A stretch of 64,000 nt of DNA. It comes from Mediterranea sp. (in: CFB group bacteria). Lineage in GTDB: Bacteria; Bacteroidota; Bacteroidia; Bacteroidales; Bacteroidaceae. Under the pieces are notes generated by a model that searched no databases, was not told the origin of the DNA, and worked only from the letters and a program-made list of their open reading frames with translations. Both the position numbers and the translations under genes were made by a program. Every line of letters begins with the position of its first letter. The first letter of the stretch is position 1. Positions 8,766 to 17,703 of the stretch are shown here, one piece after another. Where the stretch lies: assembly GCA_031261785.1 (NCBI GenBank), contig JAISIZ010000013.1, positions 1 to 64,000 of the forward strand, given 5' to 3'.

Positions 8766-9659
8766 TTATTTCTTCTGCACGATTCGCGCCCCTGGCGGCA
8801 CGTCTTCGGTGACCCAGATGTTGCCTCCCACGGTGGCTCCCCGCCCGACGGTGATACGTCCCAGTATGGTGGCGTTGGAGTAGACGATGACGTCGTCTTC
8901 CAGTATGGGATGGCGCGGGATTCCCTTGATGGGTTTCCCCTCGGCGTCGAGTGGGAAGCTTTTCGCCCCGAGGGTGACGCCTTGATAGATCTTCACGTTG
9001 TTGCCTATGATGCTGGTGGCGCCGATGACCACTCCCGTGCCGTGGTCGATGGCGAAATGGTGTCCAATCCGCGCCGCGGGGTGTATGTCGATGCCCGTCT
9101 CGCTATGCGCCATCTCCGTGATGATGCGGGGAATGAGGGGCACGCCGAGCACGCGCAGCTCGTGGGCGATGCGGTAGTTACTGATGGCCTTTATGGCGGG
9201 ATAGCAGCAGATGACCTCACCATGGCTCTCGGCCGCCGGGTCGCCGTTGTAGGCGGCTTCCACGTCGGTGGCGAGCACACGGCGCATCTCGGGCATCCGT
9301 CCGATGAAGGTGGCGGCGATGCGTGCGGCTTCCGTCCGGCGCGAATCGTCGCGGTCGTCACATCCTTCCTGGTCCGTGGCGAAGCACAGCCCGGCCAGAA
9401 TCTGCTCGGTGAGCAGGTTGAACAGTTTTTCGGTATTCACGCCGATGTGGTACTTCACGGTCCGGCTGTTGATGGTGGATTTTCCGTAATACCCGGGAAA
9501 GAGGATAGAGCGAGACAGCTCGATGATTTGGCACAATACGGCGGCGGATGGCAACGGTTCGCCATCTTTGTGCTGGTGAAACAGTCCTTTATACGATTCG
9601 CTTTCCGATAGCTCATCGACTGCCTGTGTCAAGATGTGGGTGAAGTTGAGTGCACTCAT
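8766..9659 (-). CDS. cysE: Serine O-acetyltransferase
   Basis: A 297-aa cytoplasmic enzyme that acetylates L-serine with acetyl-CoA, the committed step of cysteine synthesis. The N-terminal half is helical; the C-terminal third is a left-handed beta-helix of hexapeptide repeats. The catalytic histidines are in the HPAARIGHHFAIDHGTGVVIG region, and the VTLGAKSF motif follows. The ATG at 9659 (MSALNF) was preferred to the upstream in-frame ATG because the extra 38 residues look non-coding and lie across a TATCTTTG promoter element at 9686-9693. No cysteine synthase gene is adjacent. Confidence 0.88.
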   Translation of the reverse strand: MSALNFTHILTQAVDELSESESYKGLFHQHKDGEPLPSAAVLCQIIELSRSILFPGYYGKSTINSRTVKYHIGVNTEKLFNLLTEQILAGLCFATDQEGCDDRDDSRRTEAARIAATFIGRMPEMRRVLATDVEAAYNGDPAAESHGEVICCYPAIKAISNYRIAHELRVLGVPLIPRIITEMAHSETGIDIHPAARIGHHFAIDHGTGVVIGATSIIGNNVKIYQGVTLGAKSFPLDAEGKPIKGIPRHPILEDDVIVYSNATILGRITVGRGATVGGNIWVTEDVPPGARIVQKK

Positions 9660-9685
9660 TAGGCCTACTGATTTTAAATCAGGGG

Positions 9686-9693
9686 CAAAGATA
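9686..9693 (-). promoter_or_regulatory. Bacteroidetes -7 element for cysE
   Basis: The minus strand reads TATCTTTG (TAnnTTTG consensus) 27 bp upstream of the cysE ATG. A good -33 TTG is not evident at the expected distance, so this rests on the -7 box and its position. Confidence 0.5.
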
Positions 9694-9777
9694 AGCAAAA
9701 TATATACGCGCCGCGCACGGCGGAGGGAAATAAAGCGCGAGGTTTTTGTGCCCGCGAGCCAATCGCCAATCACGACT

Positions 9778-10914
9778 TCATATTACCGTATCGCGCAGCC
9801 ATCGCCCGAAGAAACGGTCGTAAACGATATATCCTTCCGGCGTGTCGTAGAGCAACTCCCTGTTCAGTAGCGATTTCAGGGCCACGTTCACGCTGCTGGC
9901 CGCCTTGAGCCGGTGGCGTCGCAAGAAGTCGTTGGCGTTGACGCTTTTCACGGTGCCTTCCATGGCGATGGCTTTCAGCAATCCCACCTGGTTGTTGGTC
10001 AGCAAAGCCAGGTTACTTTGGTAGATGGTCTCCATCTCGTCCAGGATATCGTTGACACAGCGATCTACGGCCTGGCGGTCGATGGGGGTATCCGATCCCT
10101 CGTACAGCCTGTTCAGGATGCTTTGGATATACCAGGTATGTCCGTTCTCCAGTTCGTACAGGTAACGAAAAGATTCGTCGGGCAACTCCCGCCCGGCCAG
10201 GGAGAAGAAACGTTGGGCGAACAGGCGGTAGCTGTCCATGCCGATCTCTCCCAATACGATAATCTGGGTGCTTTGGTAAAAGGGGCGTTTGGCCGAAGAG
10301 AACATCTCCTCCATGACCTGCTTCTTGCTTCCCGAGAAGATGAAACGCACGTTGGGCAGAAACTGGATGTACGAACGAAGCAACGCTTCCACGCCTGTCT
10401 CGGGATATTCCGTGATCTGCTGGAACTCATCGATGGCCAGATAGCAACGTTTCCCGGAAGCCGACATATAGCCGAATATCTCGCGAAGCGTCTCGCCGGC
10501 TTGCTCGGGGACGAAATCCAGCGACACGGTAGGGGCGCCAGTCCGTTCGTCCATGCTGATCACGGGACGGCAGGACTTGAAGAATGCCGTCATCTTCCTT
10601 AGGATGCCCTGCGAGAGTGTATCCAGTTGGCCAAGTACGGTGTGTGCCAGCGACTGCGTGAACGCTTGCAAGTTCCGCGTGGGATAGATGTCCAGATAGA
10701 AGTAGGCGGCATTCTCTCGATTCTCCCGCTCCATCCGATAGAAGACATTCTTGATAAGCCCCGTCTTCCCCATGCGCCGAGGGGCGATGAGTGTCAGGTT
10801 GCGGTCATTGCGCAGGGCCGAGGTCACCTTGTCGGTCTCTCGTTCCCGATCGCAGAAGTAATCAGGGCTATAATAGCCGTATAGCAGGAAAGGATTGTTG
10901 GGCTTCATGGCCAT
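9778..10914 (-). CDS. AAA family ATPase of the archaeal-ATPase/MNS type
   Basis: A 378-aa STAND/AAA-like ATPase. Walker A is APRRMGKTGLI near residue 50, Walker B is YLAIDEFQQI, and a sensor-type strand (VRFIFSGSKK) follows. The C-terminal ~90 residues form a winged-helix-like region (LLTNNQVGLLKAIAMEG, then ASSVNVALKSLLNRELL). The opening NPFLLYGYYSPDYFCDRERE is typical of a large Bacteroidetes family of unknown role, present in many copies per genome. The start at 10914 (MAMKPNNPF) fits that family better than the ATG 63 bp upstream. It stands alone. Roles proposed for relatives include defence or regulation, but nothing here proves one. Confidence 0.8.
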   Translation of the reverse strand: MAMKPNNPFLLYGYYSPDYFCDRERETDKVTSALRNDRNLTLIAPRRMGKTGLIKNVFYRMERENRENAAYFYLDIYPTRNLQAFTQSLAHTVLGQLDTLSQGILRKMTAFFKSCRPVISMDERTGAPTVSLDFVPEQAGETLREIFGYMSASGKRCYLAIDEFQQITEYPETGVEALLRSYIQFLPNVRFIFSGSKKQVMEEMFSSAKRPFYQSTQIIVLGEIGMDSYRLFAQRFFSLAGRELPDESFRYLYELENGHTWYIQSILNRLYEGSDTPIDRQAVDRCVNDILDEMETIYQSNLALLTNNQVGLLKAIAMEGTVKSVNANDFLRRHRLKAASSVNVALKSLLNRELLYDTPEGYIVYDRFFGRWLRDTVI

Positions 10915-11023
10915 TACATGTTTTACGTTACACCTTTTATGCAACGCGAAGGACGGCATAAAATACGAGACTATCAAGCGTTTCCATCCTTTTTTGTGGA
11001 TTCGGGGAAACGGGTGTTCCCCG

Positions 11024-12214
11024 TCAGCGGACGAAGCGCAGCTTGAAGCAGCTGCCCCGTCCCTCCTCGGAGTGCACGGAGATGCCGCCCCCGTGCAGGC
11101 TCATGACCTGCTTGCATAGGCTGAGGCCGATGCCCGACCCGGTGGGTTTGGTGGTGAAGAAGGGCACGAAGATCTGCTCCAGCACCTCGGGCGGGATGCC
11201 CGGGCCGTTGTCGGTGACGCTGACGACGCAGTGGTACATGGCCGTGGAGATGGGCGAGAAGAGAGCCTTCACCTCGATGTCCGCCTTCGCTTGGTGGGCG
11301 GTGGCCTCGAGGGCGTTCTTCAGCAAGTTGATGAGCGTCTGCTCCACCTGCCCGCGGTCGGCGCGGATGACCCCGTCGGGCATTGGCGATATGAAGCGGA
11401 TGCTACGTTGTGGAAAGAGCTTGCGAAGGTCGTCGAAGAGGCGGGACACGGAGACGTCGGCCAGCTGTGGGGGCGGCAGGCGCGTGAAGCGGCGGTAGTT
11501 TTCCACGAAGTCGAGCAACCCCTTGCCGCGACGGTGTATCACCTGTATGGCCTGTCGCGTCACGGCGTAGTCTTTCCCCTCCTCGCTCAGTGTCTCGGAG
11601 AGGGAGATGATGGGGGTAATGGAGTTCATGATTTCGTGCGTGAGCACGCTGATGAGCTTCTGCCACGCCTCCATCTCGTTGCGTTCGAGCACGGAGTGGA
11701 TGTTCTTCAGGCTGATGAGGCGACGCTCCACCCTCAGGGCCACGAAGAGCGAGCTACTCACGGCCATCTCCTGCACGGTGTTGTTGCGTTCGAAACGCAT
11801 CACTCTCGTCTCGCCCGCCTGAAGGTCGAAGAGCTGGGGCGGAAGTGTCGGCTCGTGCCCCAGCTGGGTAATGGCGGCACGGTTCATCCACTCCACGACG
11901 CCCTCCATGTTGGTGACCAGCAGGGCAGTGTCGACCTTGTCGAGCAGGGTTTCGTAGTATTGCCGCTTCACCTCCTCTTCCAACCGTCGCGACCGGTAGG
12001 CCCGCTCGCTGGTTCGCAGGCGTTCCAATTGTCGCCAGGGGCGAAGCTGTATATGGTATAGGTGTACGCCCAAACCAACGGCCACCAAGAAGGTGACCAA
12101 CGCGCTGAACCAGAAGCGCTCCTGCCCCAAGAAAAGGGTAAGGGCCAGCAGGGCGGCGATGAGGCAGAGGTACGACATCTGCTCCAAGAAGGGATGAACA
12201 AGGAACTTGCGCAT
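11024..12214 (-). CDS. NtrB-like sensor histidine kinase
   Basis: A 396-aa membrane-bound kinase that phosphorylates itself and then the NtrC-type regulator encoded just upstream. Two N-terminal membrane segments (residues ~12-52) leave almost no periplasmic sensor. A PAS-like domain follows (LLVTNMEGVVEWMNRAA), then a HisKA domain with phosphoacceptor His193 in VLTHEIMNSI, and an HATPase domain with N box (LINLLKNALEA) and G boxes (VTDNGPGIP, GSGIGLSLC). It follows the regulator gene after 35 bp, so the pair probably forms one operon from the promoter at 13656-13686. The signal sensed is unknown; with so little periplasmic sequence it may be cytoplasmic or membrane-borne. Confidence 0.9.
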   Translation of the reverse strand: MRKFLVHPFLEQMSYLCLIAALLALTLFLGQERFWFSALVTFLVAVGLGVHLYHIQLRPWRQLERLRTSERAYRSRRLEEEVKRQYYETLLDKVDTALLVTNMEGVVEWMNRAAITQLGHEPTLPPQLFDLQAGETRVMRFERNNTVQEMAVSSSLFVALRVERRLISLKNIHSVLERNEMEAWQKLISVLTHEIMNSITPIISLSETLSEEGKDYAVTRQAIQVIHRRGKGLLDFVENYRRFTRLPPPQLADVSVSRLFDDLRKLFPQRSIRFISPMPDGVIRADRGQVEQTLINLLKNALEATAHQAKADIEVKALFSPISTAMYHCVVSVTDNGPGIPPEVLEQIFVPFFTTKPTGSGIGLSLCKQVMSLHGGGISVHSEEGRGSCFKLRFVR

Positions 12215-12249
12215 CGGTCGTCAGTGATTAGTGGTTTGTGGCAGGCTCG

Positions 12250-13617
12250 CTAACCAAGCCCATGCCGTTGCAACTTGCGATGGAGGGTGAAGCGGGTGAC
12301 ACCCAAGTATTCGGCCGCCCGGGTGACATTGCCGTCGGCCAGGAGCAGGGCACGCTCCACGGCCTGTCGTTCCAGCTGTTCGAGGTTCAACACTTCCTCG
12401 CTCTCCTTTCGGGTGGAGGAAGCGGCGGGGAAAACAAACTCTGTCGGCCCGATCGACGGAGCGTCGCTCAATATCACGGCACGCTCCATGGCATTTTGCA
12501 ACTCTCGTACGTTGCCTGGCCAGGCGTAGCGCAGCAGTTTCTCCCGGGCCTCGGCGGTGAGGCCGGGCACTGGCTTGCGGTACTTCTGGGCATAACGCCG
12601 GGCGAAGTGATCGGCCAGCAGCAGGATGTCGTCGCCCCGTTCGCGAAGGGGCGGGATACGTAGCTCGATGGTGTTGACGCGGTAGAGGAGGTCCTGGCGA
12701 AACTGTCCCTCGGCCACCAGCTTATGGATGTCGGCGTTGGTGGCGCAGATGAGGCGCACGTCGATGGGTACGGGATGTATGCCACCCAGGCGGTTGATGG
12801 CTCGCTTCTCGATGGCCGTGAGCAACTTGGCTTGCATGGGTAGCGAGAGGTTGCCGATCTCGTCGAGGAAGAGCGTGCCTCCCGTGGCCGCCTCCATCCG
12901 CCCGGCCTTGGCCTTGCGGGCGTCGGTGAAGGCGCCTTTCTCGTAACCAAACAGCTCGCTCTCGAACAGTGTCTCGGGGATGCTGCCAAGGTCGATGGGT
13001 ACGAACGGCCGCTCGCTTCGCGGCGAGTGGCGATAGAGCATGCGGGCTATCACGTCCTTTCCCGTCCCGTTCTCGCCGAGGATGAGGATGTTGGCGTCGG
13101 CCTGCCGCAACTTCTCCACGGTGTCGAACACCGCTCGCATGGGTTCCGAGCGACCTACCACCTCCTCCTCGGCACCGCCGTCGGCCAACGTGCGCACTTG
13201 CTCCTCGAGGCGTGTCACCTCGCTTTGGGAGCGCCGCAGGCGCATGCCCGACGAAAGGGTGGCCAACAGTTTATCGCGCTCCCACGGCTTGGACACGAAG
13301 TCGGTGGCGCCCGCCTTGATGGCGCGCACCGCCTTGTCGGTGTCGGCGTAGGCGGTCATGAAGACGACCACCGCCCGAGGGTCGACGCGTAGTATCCGCC
13401 GGAGCGTGTCGAATCCCTCTTGCCCGCTCACCACGTCGCGACTAAAGTTCATGTCGAGCAAGATGATGTCGGGCTGGAACGTGCGCACGAAGTGCTCCAC
13501 ACGGGCGGGATCGGTAGTCACTTTTATCTTCTCCGCATAAGAATCGAGCAGCAGATGGAGGGCAAAGAGCACGTCTTCGTTATCATCCACTATCAGTATT
13601 TTGCCTAATTGCTCCAT
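12250..13617 (-). CDS. Sigma-54-dependent NtrC-family response regulator
   Basis: A 455-aa transcription activator. Its receiver domain has the acidic pair at residues 11-12 and the phosphoacceptor Asp55 (DIILLDMNF). The central AAA+ domain has Walker A (GENGTGKDVIARM) and a GAFTDA loop where sigma-54 activators usually have GAFTGA. The C-terminal Fis-type HTH is NVTRAAEYLGVTRFTLHRKL. It would open sigma-54 promoters when phosphorylated by the kinase encoded next. It is the first gene of the pair, and a good Bacteroidetes promoter lies 38 bp upstream. The target genes are not in view. Confidence 0.93.
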   Translation of the reverse strand: MEQLGKILIVDDNEDVLFALHLLLDSYAEKIKVTTDPARVEHFVRTFQPDIILLDMNFSRDVVSGQEGFDTLRRILRVDPRAVVVFMTAYADTDKAVRAIKAGATDFVSKPWERDKLLATLSSGMRLRRSQSEVTRLEEQVRTLADGGAEEEVVGRSEPMRAVFDTVEKLRQADANILILGENGTGKDVIARMLYRHSPRSERPFVPIDLGSIPETLFESELFGYEKGAFTDARKAKAGRMEAATGGTLFLDEIGNLSLPMQAKLLTAIEKRAINRLGGIHPVPIDVRLICATNADIHKLVAEGQFRQDLLYRVNTIELRIPPLRERGDDILLLADHFARRYAQKYRKPVPGLTAEAREKLLRYAWPGNVRELQNAMERAVILSDAPSIGPTEFVFPAASSTRKESEEVLNLEQLERQAVERALLLADGNVTRAAEYLGVTRFTLHRKLQRHGLG

Positions 13618-13655
13618 AATCTATCAAGGTAAACAAATATTGCGTTATTACGGGG

Positions 13656-13686
13656 CAAAATTACGGATTATGGCCGACATCCGCAA
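13656..13686 (-). promoter_or_regulatory. Promoter of the two-component operon
   Basis: The minus strand reads TTG (13684-13686), 20 bases, then TAATTTTG (13656-13663), matching the Bacteroidetes TTG/TAnnTTTG pattern. It is correctly placed upstream of the response regulator ATG at 13617. Confidence 0.65.
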
Positions 13687-13726
13687 ATATTCGCGGGTAT
13701 CCGTGGCCGTGGCCACGGCTCTCGCC

Positions 13727-14737
13727 TCACGGCTTCATGTATTTCTTCATCCCCGGCGTGACGTAGGTTTTCAGCGTGCCGTCCTCGCCGCTGTAGATGA
13801 GGTAGGCGTCAATGTCGGGGTGCGCCTGGCAGAAGGCCCGCGCTTGGGATAGCCCCATCACCATGAAGGCGGTGGCCAGCGCGTCGGCCGTCATGCAATT
13901 CCGTGCGATGACGGTCGACGACAACACGCTGTGCTGCACGGGGTATCCCGTATGCGGGTCGATGGTGTGGGCGTACTTCTTGCCGTCGCGGTAGTAATAG
14001 TTACGGTAGTTGCCCGAGGTGGCCATGCCCACGTCGGTGAGTTGGAGGACGGTCTGTATCTCCCCATTCACGGAGAGGGAATCGTCTATCGGCTTGTTGA
14101 TGCCTATGCGCCACAGCTCCTCCTGGGGGTTGTACCCTCTCAGCACCACCTCGCCGCCGATGTCGACCATGTAGTCGCGTATGCCCCGCCGTTCGAGCAA
14201 ACTGGCCACCACGTCCACGCCGTATCCTTTGGCCACGGCGCTACAGTCGAGCATGAGGCGCGGGTCTTGCTTCATCACTCGCCCATCGTCGGTGAGGCTC
14301 GCCTTGGCATAGCCCACGAAGCTCATGATGCTGTCCACGGTAAGCGAATCGGGGAACCGTCCTTGCTTGAAGCCGAATCCCCAGGCGTTGACCAGCGGGG
14401 CGACGGTGATGTCGAACGCCCCGTCGGTCTGTCGGGACACCTCCATGGAGAGGTCGAAGCAGCGCCGGAAGAAGCTGTCGACCACCACCTCCTCGTTGCG
14501 GTTGACACGGCTGATGACGGAGTTCTTCTCGAAGGGCGAAAGCGAATTGTTGAAACGCTTCAGCTCGGCTTCGATGTCGGGCTTGAGGTCGTCGTCGCAA
14601 CGGTAGGTTATCTTGTACATGGTGCCGAACACCAACCCGCTGTCGGTGCGGAAGTCCGCCTTTCGCTGGTGGCGGACGACAATCCAGATGGTGGCCAGCA
14701 CCAGGAAGGCCAGCCAGATGTAGTTTCTTTTTTTCAT
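13727..14737 (-). CDS. apbE: FAD:protein FMN transferase
   Basis: A 336-aa ApbE-family enzyme that attaches FMN to threonine residues of Na+-pumping and related flavoproteins, using FAD. An N-terminal membrane anchor (YIWLAFLVLATIWIVV) places it on the periplasmic side. Family motifs are visible: SLSPFEKNSVISRVN, DGAFDITVAPLVNAWGFG, the AKGYGVD region, DIGGEVVLRGYN, and the late YAHTIDPHTGYP and TADALATAFMVMG. The length is normal. It sits 30 bp downstream of mntP and may share its operon. Targets such as Nqr or Rnf are not in the window. Confidence 0.93.
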   Translation of the reverse strand: MKKRNYIWLAFLVLATIWIVVRHQRKADFRTDSGLVFGTMYKITYRCDDDLKPDIEAELKRFNNSLSPFEKNSVISRVNRNEEVVVDSFFRRCFDLSMEVSRQTDGAFDITVAPLVNAWGFGFKQGRFPDSLTVDSIMSFVGYAKASLTDDGRVMKQDPRLMLDCSAVAKGYGVDVVASLLERRGIRDYMVDIGGEVVLRGYNPQEELWRIGINKPIDDSLSVNGEIQTVLQLTDVGMATSGNYRNYYYRDGKKYAHTIDPHTGYPVQHSVLSSTVIARNCMTADALATAFMVMGLSQARAFCQAHPDIDAYLIYSGEDGTLKTYVTPGMKKYMKP

Positions 14738-14767
14738 TCCTATTCTTTATTGTTCGTGACGCGCGCG

Positions 14768-15352
14768 TTATCCTTGGAAGAAGAGATGCTGGATGAGTAT
14801 CTTCAGCCCGATGGCGATGAGTATCACGCCTCCCCACAGCTCTGCCCTCAGCCTGCGGGCCACGCCGCAGCCGCAGCGGATGCCGAAGAGCAACCCCGCC
14901 AGGGAGAGGAGCAGCGACACCAGCCCGATGATAGCTATCGGCGCGAGGATGGCAGTGTACGCCTTCACGCCGAGAAAGGCGAACGAGATGCCGACGGCCA
15001 GCGCGTCGATGCTGGTAGCCACGGCCATGGCCAGTATCACCTTGAGGCGGGTGGGATCGAACAGGCGGCACTCTTGCTCCTCCCTGATGGATTCGCGGAT
15101 CATGCGAAAGCCAAGGAAGCCCAGTATGGCGAACGCCAGCCAGTGGTCCACGCGCTCGATGAGGTGGCTGAACGAGCGCGCGAACATCCAGCCGATGAAT
15201 GGCATGGCGGCCTGAAAGACGCCGAAGGCGACGGCCATGGTAAGTATAGGCTTCCAGCGGTAGCGCCGCATGATGATGCCACTCGCGATGGAGACGGCGA
15301 AGCAATCCATCGCCAAGCCTATCGCGAGCAACCATATTTCTAATCCTGACAT
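14768..15352 (-). CDS. mntP: Manganese efflux pump
   Basis: A 194-aa inner-membrane protein that exports Mn2+. It has six predicted membrane helices in two homologous halves. The family motifs with membrane aspartates are GLAMDCFAVSIASG in helix 1 and ATSIDALAVGISFA in the second half. The length matches MntP. It follows the DUF6048 gene by 24 bp on the same strand. I looked for a yybP-ykoY manganese riboswitch, but the gap is too short to hold one, so regulation would come from further upstream. Confidence 0.93.
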   Translation of the reverse strand: MSGLEIWLLAIGLAMDCFAVSIASGIIMRRYRWKPILTMAVAFGVFQAAMPFIGWMFARSFSHLIERVDHWLAFAILGFLGFRMIRESIREEQECRLFDPTRLKVILAMAVATSIDALAVGISFAFLGVKAYTAILAPIAIIGLVSLLLSLAGLLFGIRCGCGVARRLRAELWGGVILIAIGLKILIQHLFFQG

Positions 15353-15376
15353 TACTTTCCTTCTATACCTTATATA

Positions 15377-16210
15377 TTATAGGGGCAGACGATAGATGAG
15401 CGAATAGGTCAGCCCCATAGTGTTGGATTTATACTTGCCAAAGCCCGGCACGTACCAAGGGTCGCCATACTCGCCCGAGGAGGCGCCGAGCTTGTACTTC
15501 ATGCGTATGGACCACCCCATGTTGAAGTTCTTGTAGATGCGCACCTTCACGCCCAGCACGATCTCCATCCACTGCACGGTAGCCTTCATGCCCGGATGGT
15601 CGAAGGGCACGTTGCCTTTCCAGAAGTCGTCGGTCAGGCTCGAATTTCCTATGTTGTCGCCCCAGATGGGGTCGCTCACGGGGAGCGTGGCTACGTCGTA
15701 CTTGAAGGCGCTCATCCCGTAGCGCAAGCCCACGTAGAGGTAGCTGTTCTTCTCCTTCTTCCTGGCCATGACGTTGTAGTCCGCGCCTATCCGGAAGTAG
15801 GGCGTGGCCTTGGTGCGATAGTGTATGCCCGTCTCGCTCCACGTATCGGTGCCTCCCATGCCTATCTCGAGGGTGGGAATGAAGCGATTCTTGAGATTGA
15901 CGCCTACCTGCAACTCCGAGGAGGCGAAGTCGCTCCCCAGGAAGTTGGCGCCCAGGCCATAGACGTCGATTCCCACGTACGTGCCGTTGTAGAAGGGGAT
16001 GGTATCGGGCACCGCCACCTTCTTCTCCTCTTTCCGGTTCTTGCCCTTGCGTATCTCCTCGGCCTCCTCCCTGCTTACCTTGCGCGGCTGCCTGGGCTGT
16101 AGCTCTTGCGCGACAGCCTGGCCGGCGAAGCCGATGAGCGCCAGGCTACTCAATAGGAGCAGGCGTACGGTCGCGGTAGACAAAGAATATCTGCAAGTTC
16201 TCGATCTCAT
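15377..16210 (-). CDS. DUF6048 family outer-membrane beta-barrel-like protein
   Basis: A 277-aa exported protein with a signal peptide (LLLLSSLALIGFAGQAVAQ) followed by a short charged linker (REEAEEIRKGKNRKEEKK) and then alternating hydrophobic/polar strands ending in YSLIYRLPL, the look of a small outer-membrane barrel. The pairing with a DUF6452-type lipoprotein directly upstream is a recurring Bacteroidetes arrangement. The two reading frames overlap by 65 bp, which is longer than usual coupling overlaps; I found no better downstream ATG before the signal peptide. The function is unknown. Confidence 0.8.
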   Translation of the reverse strand: MRSRTCRYSLSTATVRLLLLSSLALIGFAGQAVAQELQPRQPRKVSREEAEEIRKGKNRKEEKKVAVPDTIPFYNGTYVGIDVYGLGANFLGSDFASSELQVGVNLKNRFIPTLEIGMGGTDTWSETGIHYRTKATPYFRIGADYNVMARKKEKNSYLYVGLRYGMSAFKYDVATLPVSDPIWGDNIGNSSLTDDFWKGNVPFDHPGMKATVQWMEIVLGVKVRIYKNFNMGWSIRMKYKLGASSGEYGDPWYVPGFGKYKSNTMGLTYSLIYRLPL

Positions 16211-16697
16211 TGGAATTGGCGTCTTTATTGCGTAGATAGATGGAATCCACTCGCTCCGTGGTACCCGAGCGGTTGCCGTACCGGGGGGTTGAGGCGATGC
16301 TCTGCTTCATCATGTAGCCGCACTCCATGGACTGGAAGTAGGGCGTGTTCTTGTGCGTCACGTACACCGTGTCGACATCGTTGGGATTGCGGACGGGGTC
16401 GTAGCGGAAGAGGAAAACGGTGGTGTCGGCCGTATAGCGCAGGGGCAGCACCAATTGGTGTACGCCCTTCTGGTTGTTCAGTATGATGGAATCGGTGCCC
16501 AGCGCCGTGACGGTGAGCGAGTCGAGCGTATCGTTCACCACCCGCCCGGGTTCGTCGGGATTGATGGTCTTCAGCGTGCAGTACACCATGGGGCGCCCGG
16601 TCATGGAGCAGTCGCTCTCGTCGGAGCATGAGCCGTAGATGCCGATGACGACGCTGGCGACGACAAACAGGATGAATATTCGGAGTAATTGTCTCAT
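16146..16697 (-). CDS. DUF6452 family lipoprotein
   Basis: A 183-aa protein with a hydrophobic N-terminal segment (IFILFVVASVVIGIYGSC) that ends in a plausible lipobox cysteine, then a predicted beta-rich periplasmic domain. The CSDESDCSMTGRPMVY start of the mature part is characteristic of the DUF6452 family. It lies directly upstream of, and overlapping, the DUF6048 gene, and a ten-base poly-G tract sits just in front of its start codon. The function is unknown; the pairing suggests an outer-membrane complex. Confidence 0.8.
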   Translation of the reverse strand: MRQLLRIFILFVVASVVIGIYGSCSDESDCSMTGRPMVYCTLKTINPDEPGRVVNDTLDSLTVTALGTDSIILNNQKGVHQLVLPLRYTADTTVFLFRYDPVRNPNDVDTVYVTHKNTPYFQSMECGYMMKQSIASTPRYGNRSGTTERVDSIYLRNKDANSNEIENLQIFFVYRDRTPAPIE

Positions 16698-16713
16698 AAT
16701 CGTTGCGTTCAGA

Positions 16714-16723
16714 GGGGGGGGGG
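16714..16723. repeat. Poly-G(10) tract upstream of the DUF6452 gene
   Basis: Ten consecutive G residues (C on the coding strand) start 17 bp upstream of the lipoprotein start codon, in the short gap after the glycosyltransferase gene. Homopolymers of this length are prone to slippage and could change leader length or structure. Confidence 0.9.
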
Positions 16724-16743
16724 AGAGTATGCGGAGTATGGGG

Positions 16744-17694
16744 TTATATCTTCGTTTCTATCTGGTAGTTGTTACGCTCGGGAGCGTTGCGCGACACCAG
16801 CTCGCCCAGGAATCCGGCCAGGAAGAGCTGCGTCCCTATCACCATGGCCGTGAGGGAGAGGTAGAAATAGGGAGAGTCGGTGACGAGCCTGTAGGGCAAT
16901 CCCCGGGACATGGCGTAAAGCTTGCCGACGCCCACCACGATCACGGCTACCAGGCCGAAGAGGAACATGAGCGAACCCAACAGGCCGAAGAAGTGCATCG
17001 GCTTGACGCCAAATTTGGAGAGGAACCAGAGGGTGAGCAGGTCGAGGTAGCCATTGACGAAGCGGCTGAAGCCAAACTTGGTGCGGCCATACTTGCGTGC
17101 CTGGTGACGCACCACCTTCTCGCCGATGCGGACGAATCCGGCGTTCTTGGCCAGGTAAGGGATGTAGCGGTGCATCTCGCCGTACACCTCGATGTTCTTC
17201 ACCACGTCGCGCCGATAGGCCTTCAGCCCGCAGTTGAAGTCGTGCAGGTTGCGTATGCCCGACACCTTGCGGGCGGTGGCGTTGAAGAGCTTGGTGGGAA
17301 TGGTCTTCGAGAGTGGGTCGTACCGTTTCTGCTTCCAGCCCGACACCAGGTCGTACTTCTCGTCCACAATCATCCGGTAGAGGCCGGGAATCTCGTCGGG
17401 ACTGTCTTGCAGGTCGGCGTCCATGGTGATCACCACGTCGCCCCTCGCTTCGGCGAATCCGCAATACAGGGCTGGCGACTTGCCGTAGTTGCGGCGGAAC
17501 TTGATGCCCCGCACCGTGTCCGACCGCTCGCGCAAGCGCTGTATCACCTCCCAGGAGTGGTCCGTGCTGCCGTCGTTGACGAATATCACTTCGTACGAGA
17601 AGCCGTTGGACCGCATCACCCGCTCTATCCACGCGTAGAGTTCGGGCAGCGATTCTTCCTCATTGTACAAGGGGATGACGACTGATATATCCAT
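16744..17694 (-). CDS. GT2 family polyprenyl-phosphate glycosyltransferase
   Basis: A 316-aa membrane-attached glycosyltransferase of the DPM1/ArnC/GtrB group, which moves a sugar from a nucleotide donor to a polyprenyl phosphate. The opening MDISVVIPLYNEEESLPELY, the metal-binding DADLQDSPDEI and the later FNCGLKAYRR mark the GT-A domain. Two C-terminal hydrophobic helices (residues ~225-290) anchor it. It follows the DUF4199 gene by 9 bp. The sugar cannot be told from the sequence; it may feed lipid A, O-antigen or protein glycosylation. Confidence 0.9.
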   Translation of the reverse strand: MDISVVIPLYNEEESLPELYAWIERVMRSNGFSYEVIFVNDGSTDHSWEVIQRLRERSDTVRGIKFRRNYGKSPALYCGFAEARGDVVITMDADLQDSPDEIPGLYRMIVDEKYDLVSGWKQKRYDPLSKTIPTKLFNATARKVSGIRNLHDFNCGLKAYRRDVVKNIEVYGEMHRYIPYLAKNAGFVRIGEKVVRHQARKYGRTKFGFSRFVNGYLDLLTLWFLSKFGVKPMHFFGLLGSLMFLFGLVAVIVVGVGKLYAMSRGLPYRLVTDSPYFYLSLTAMVIGTQLFLAGFLGELVSRNAPERNNYQIETKI

Positions 17695-17703
17695 GTCTTT
17701 GTC

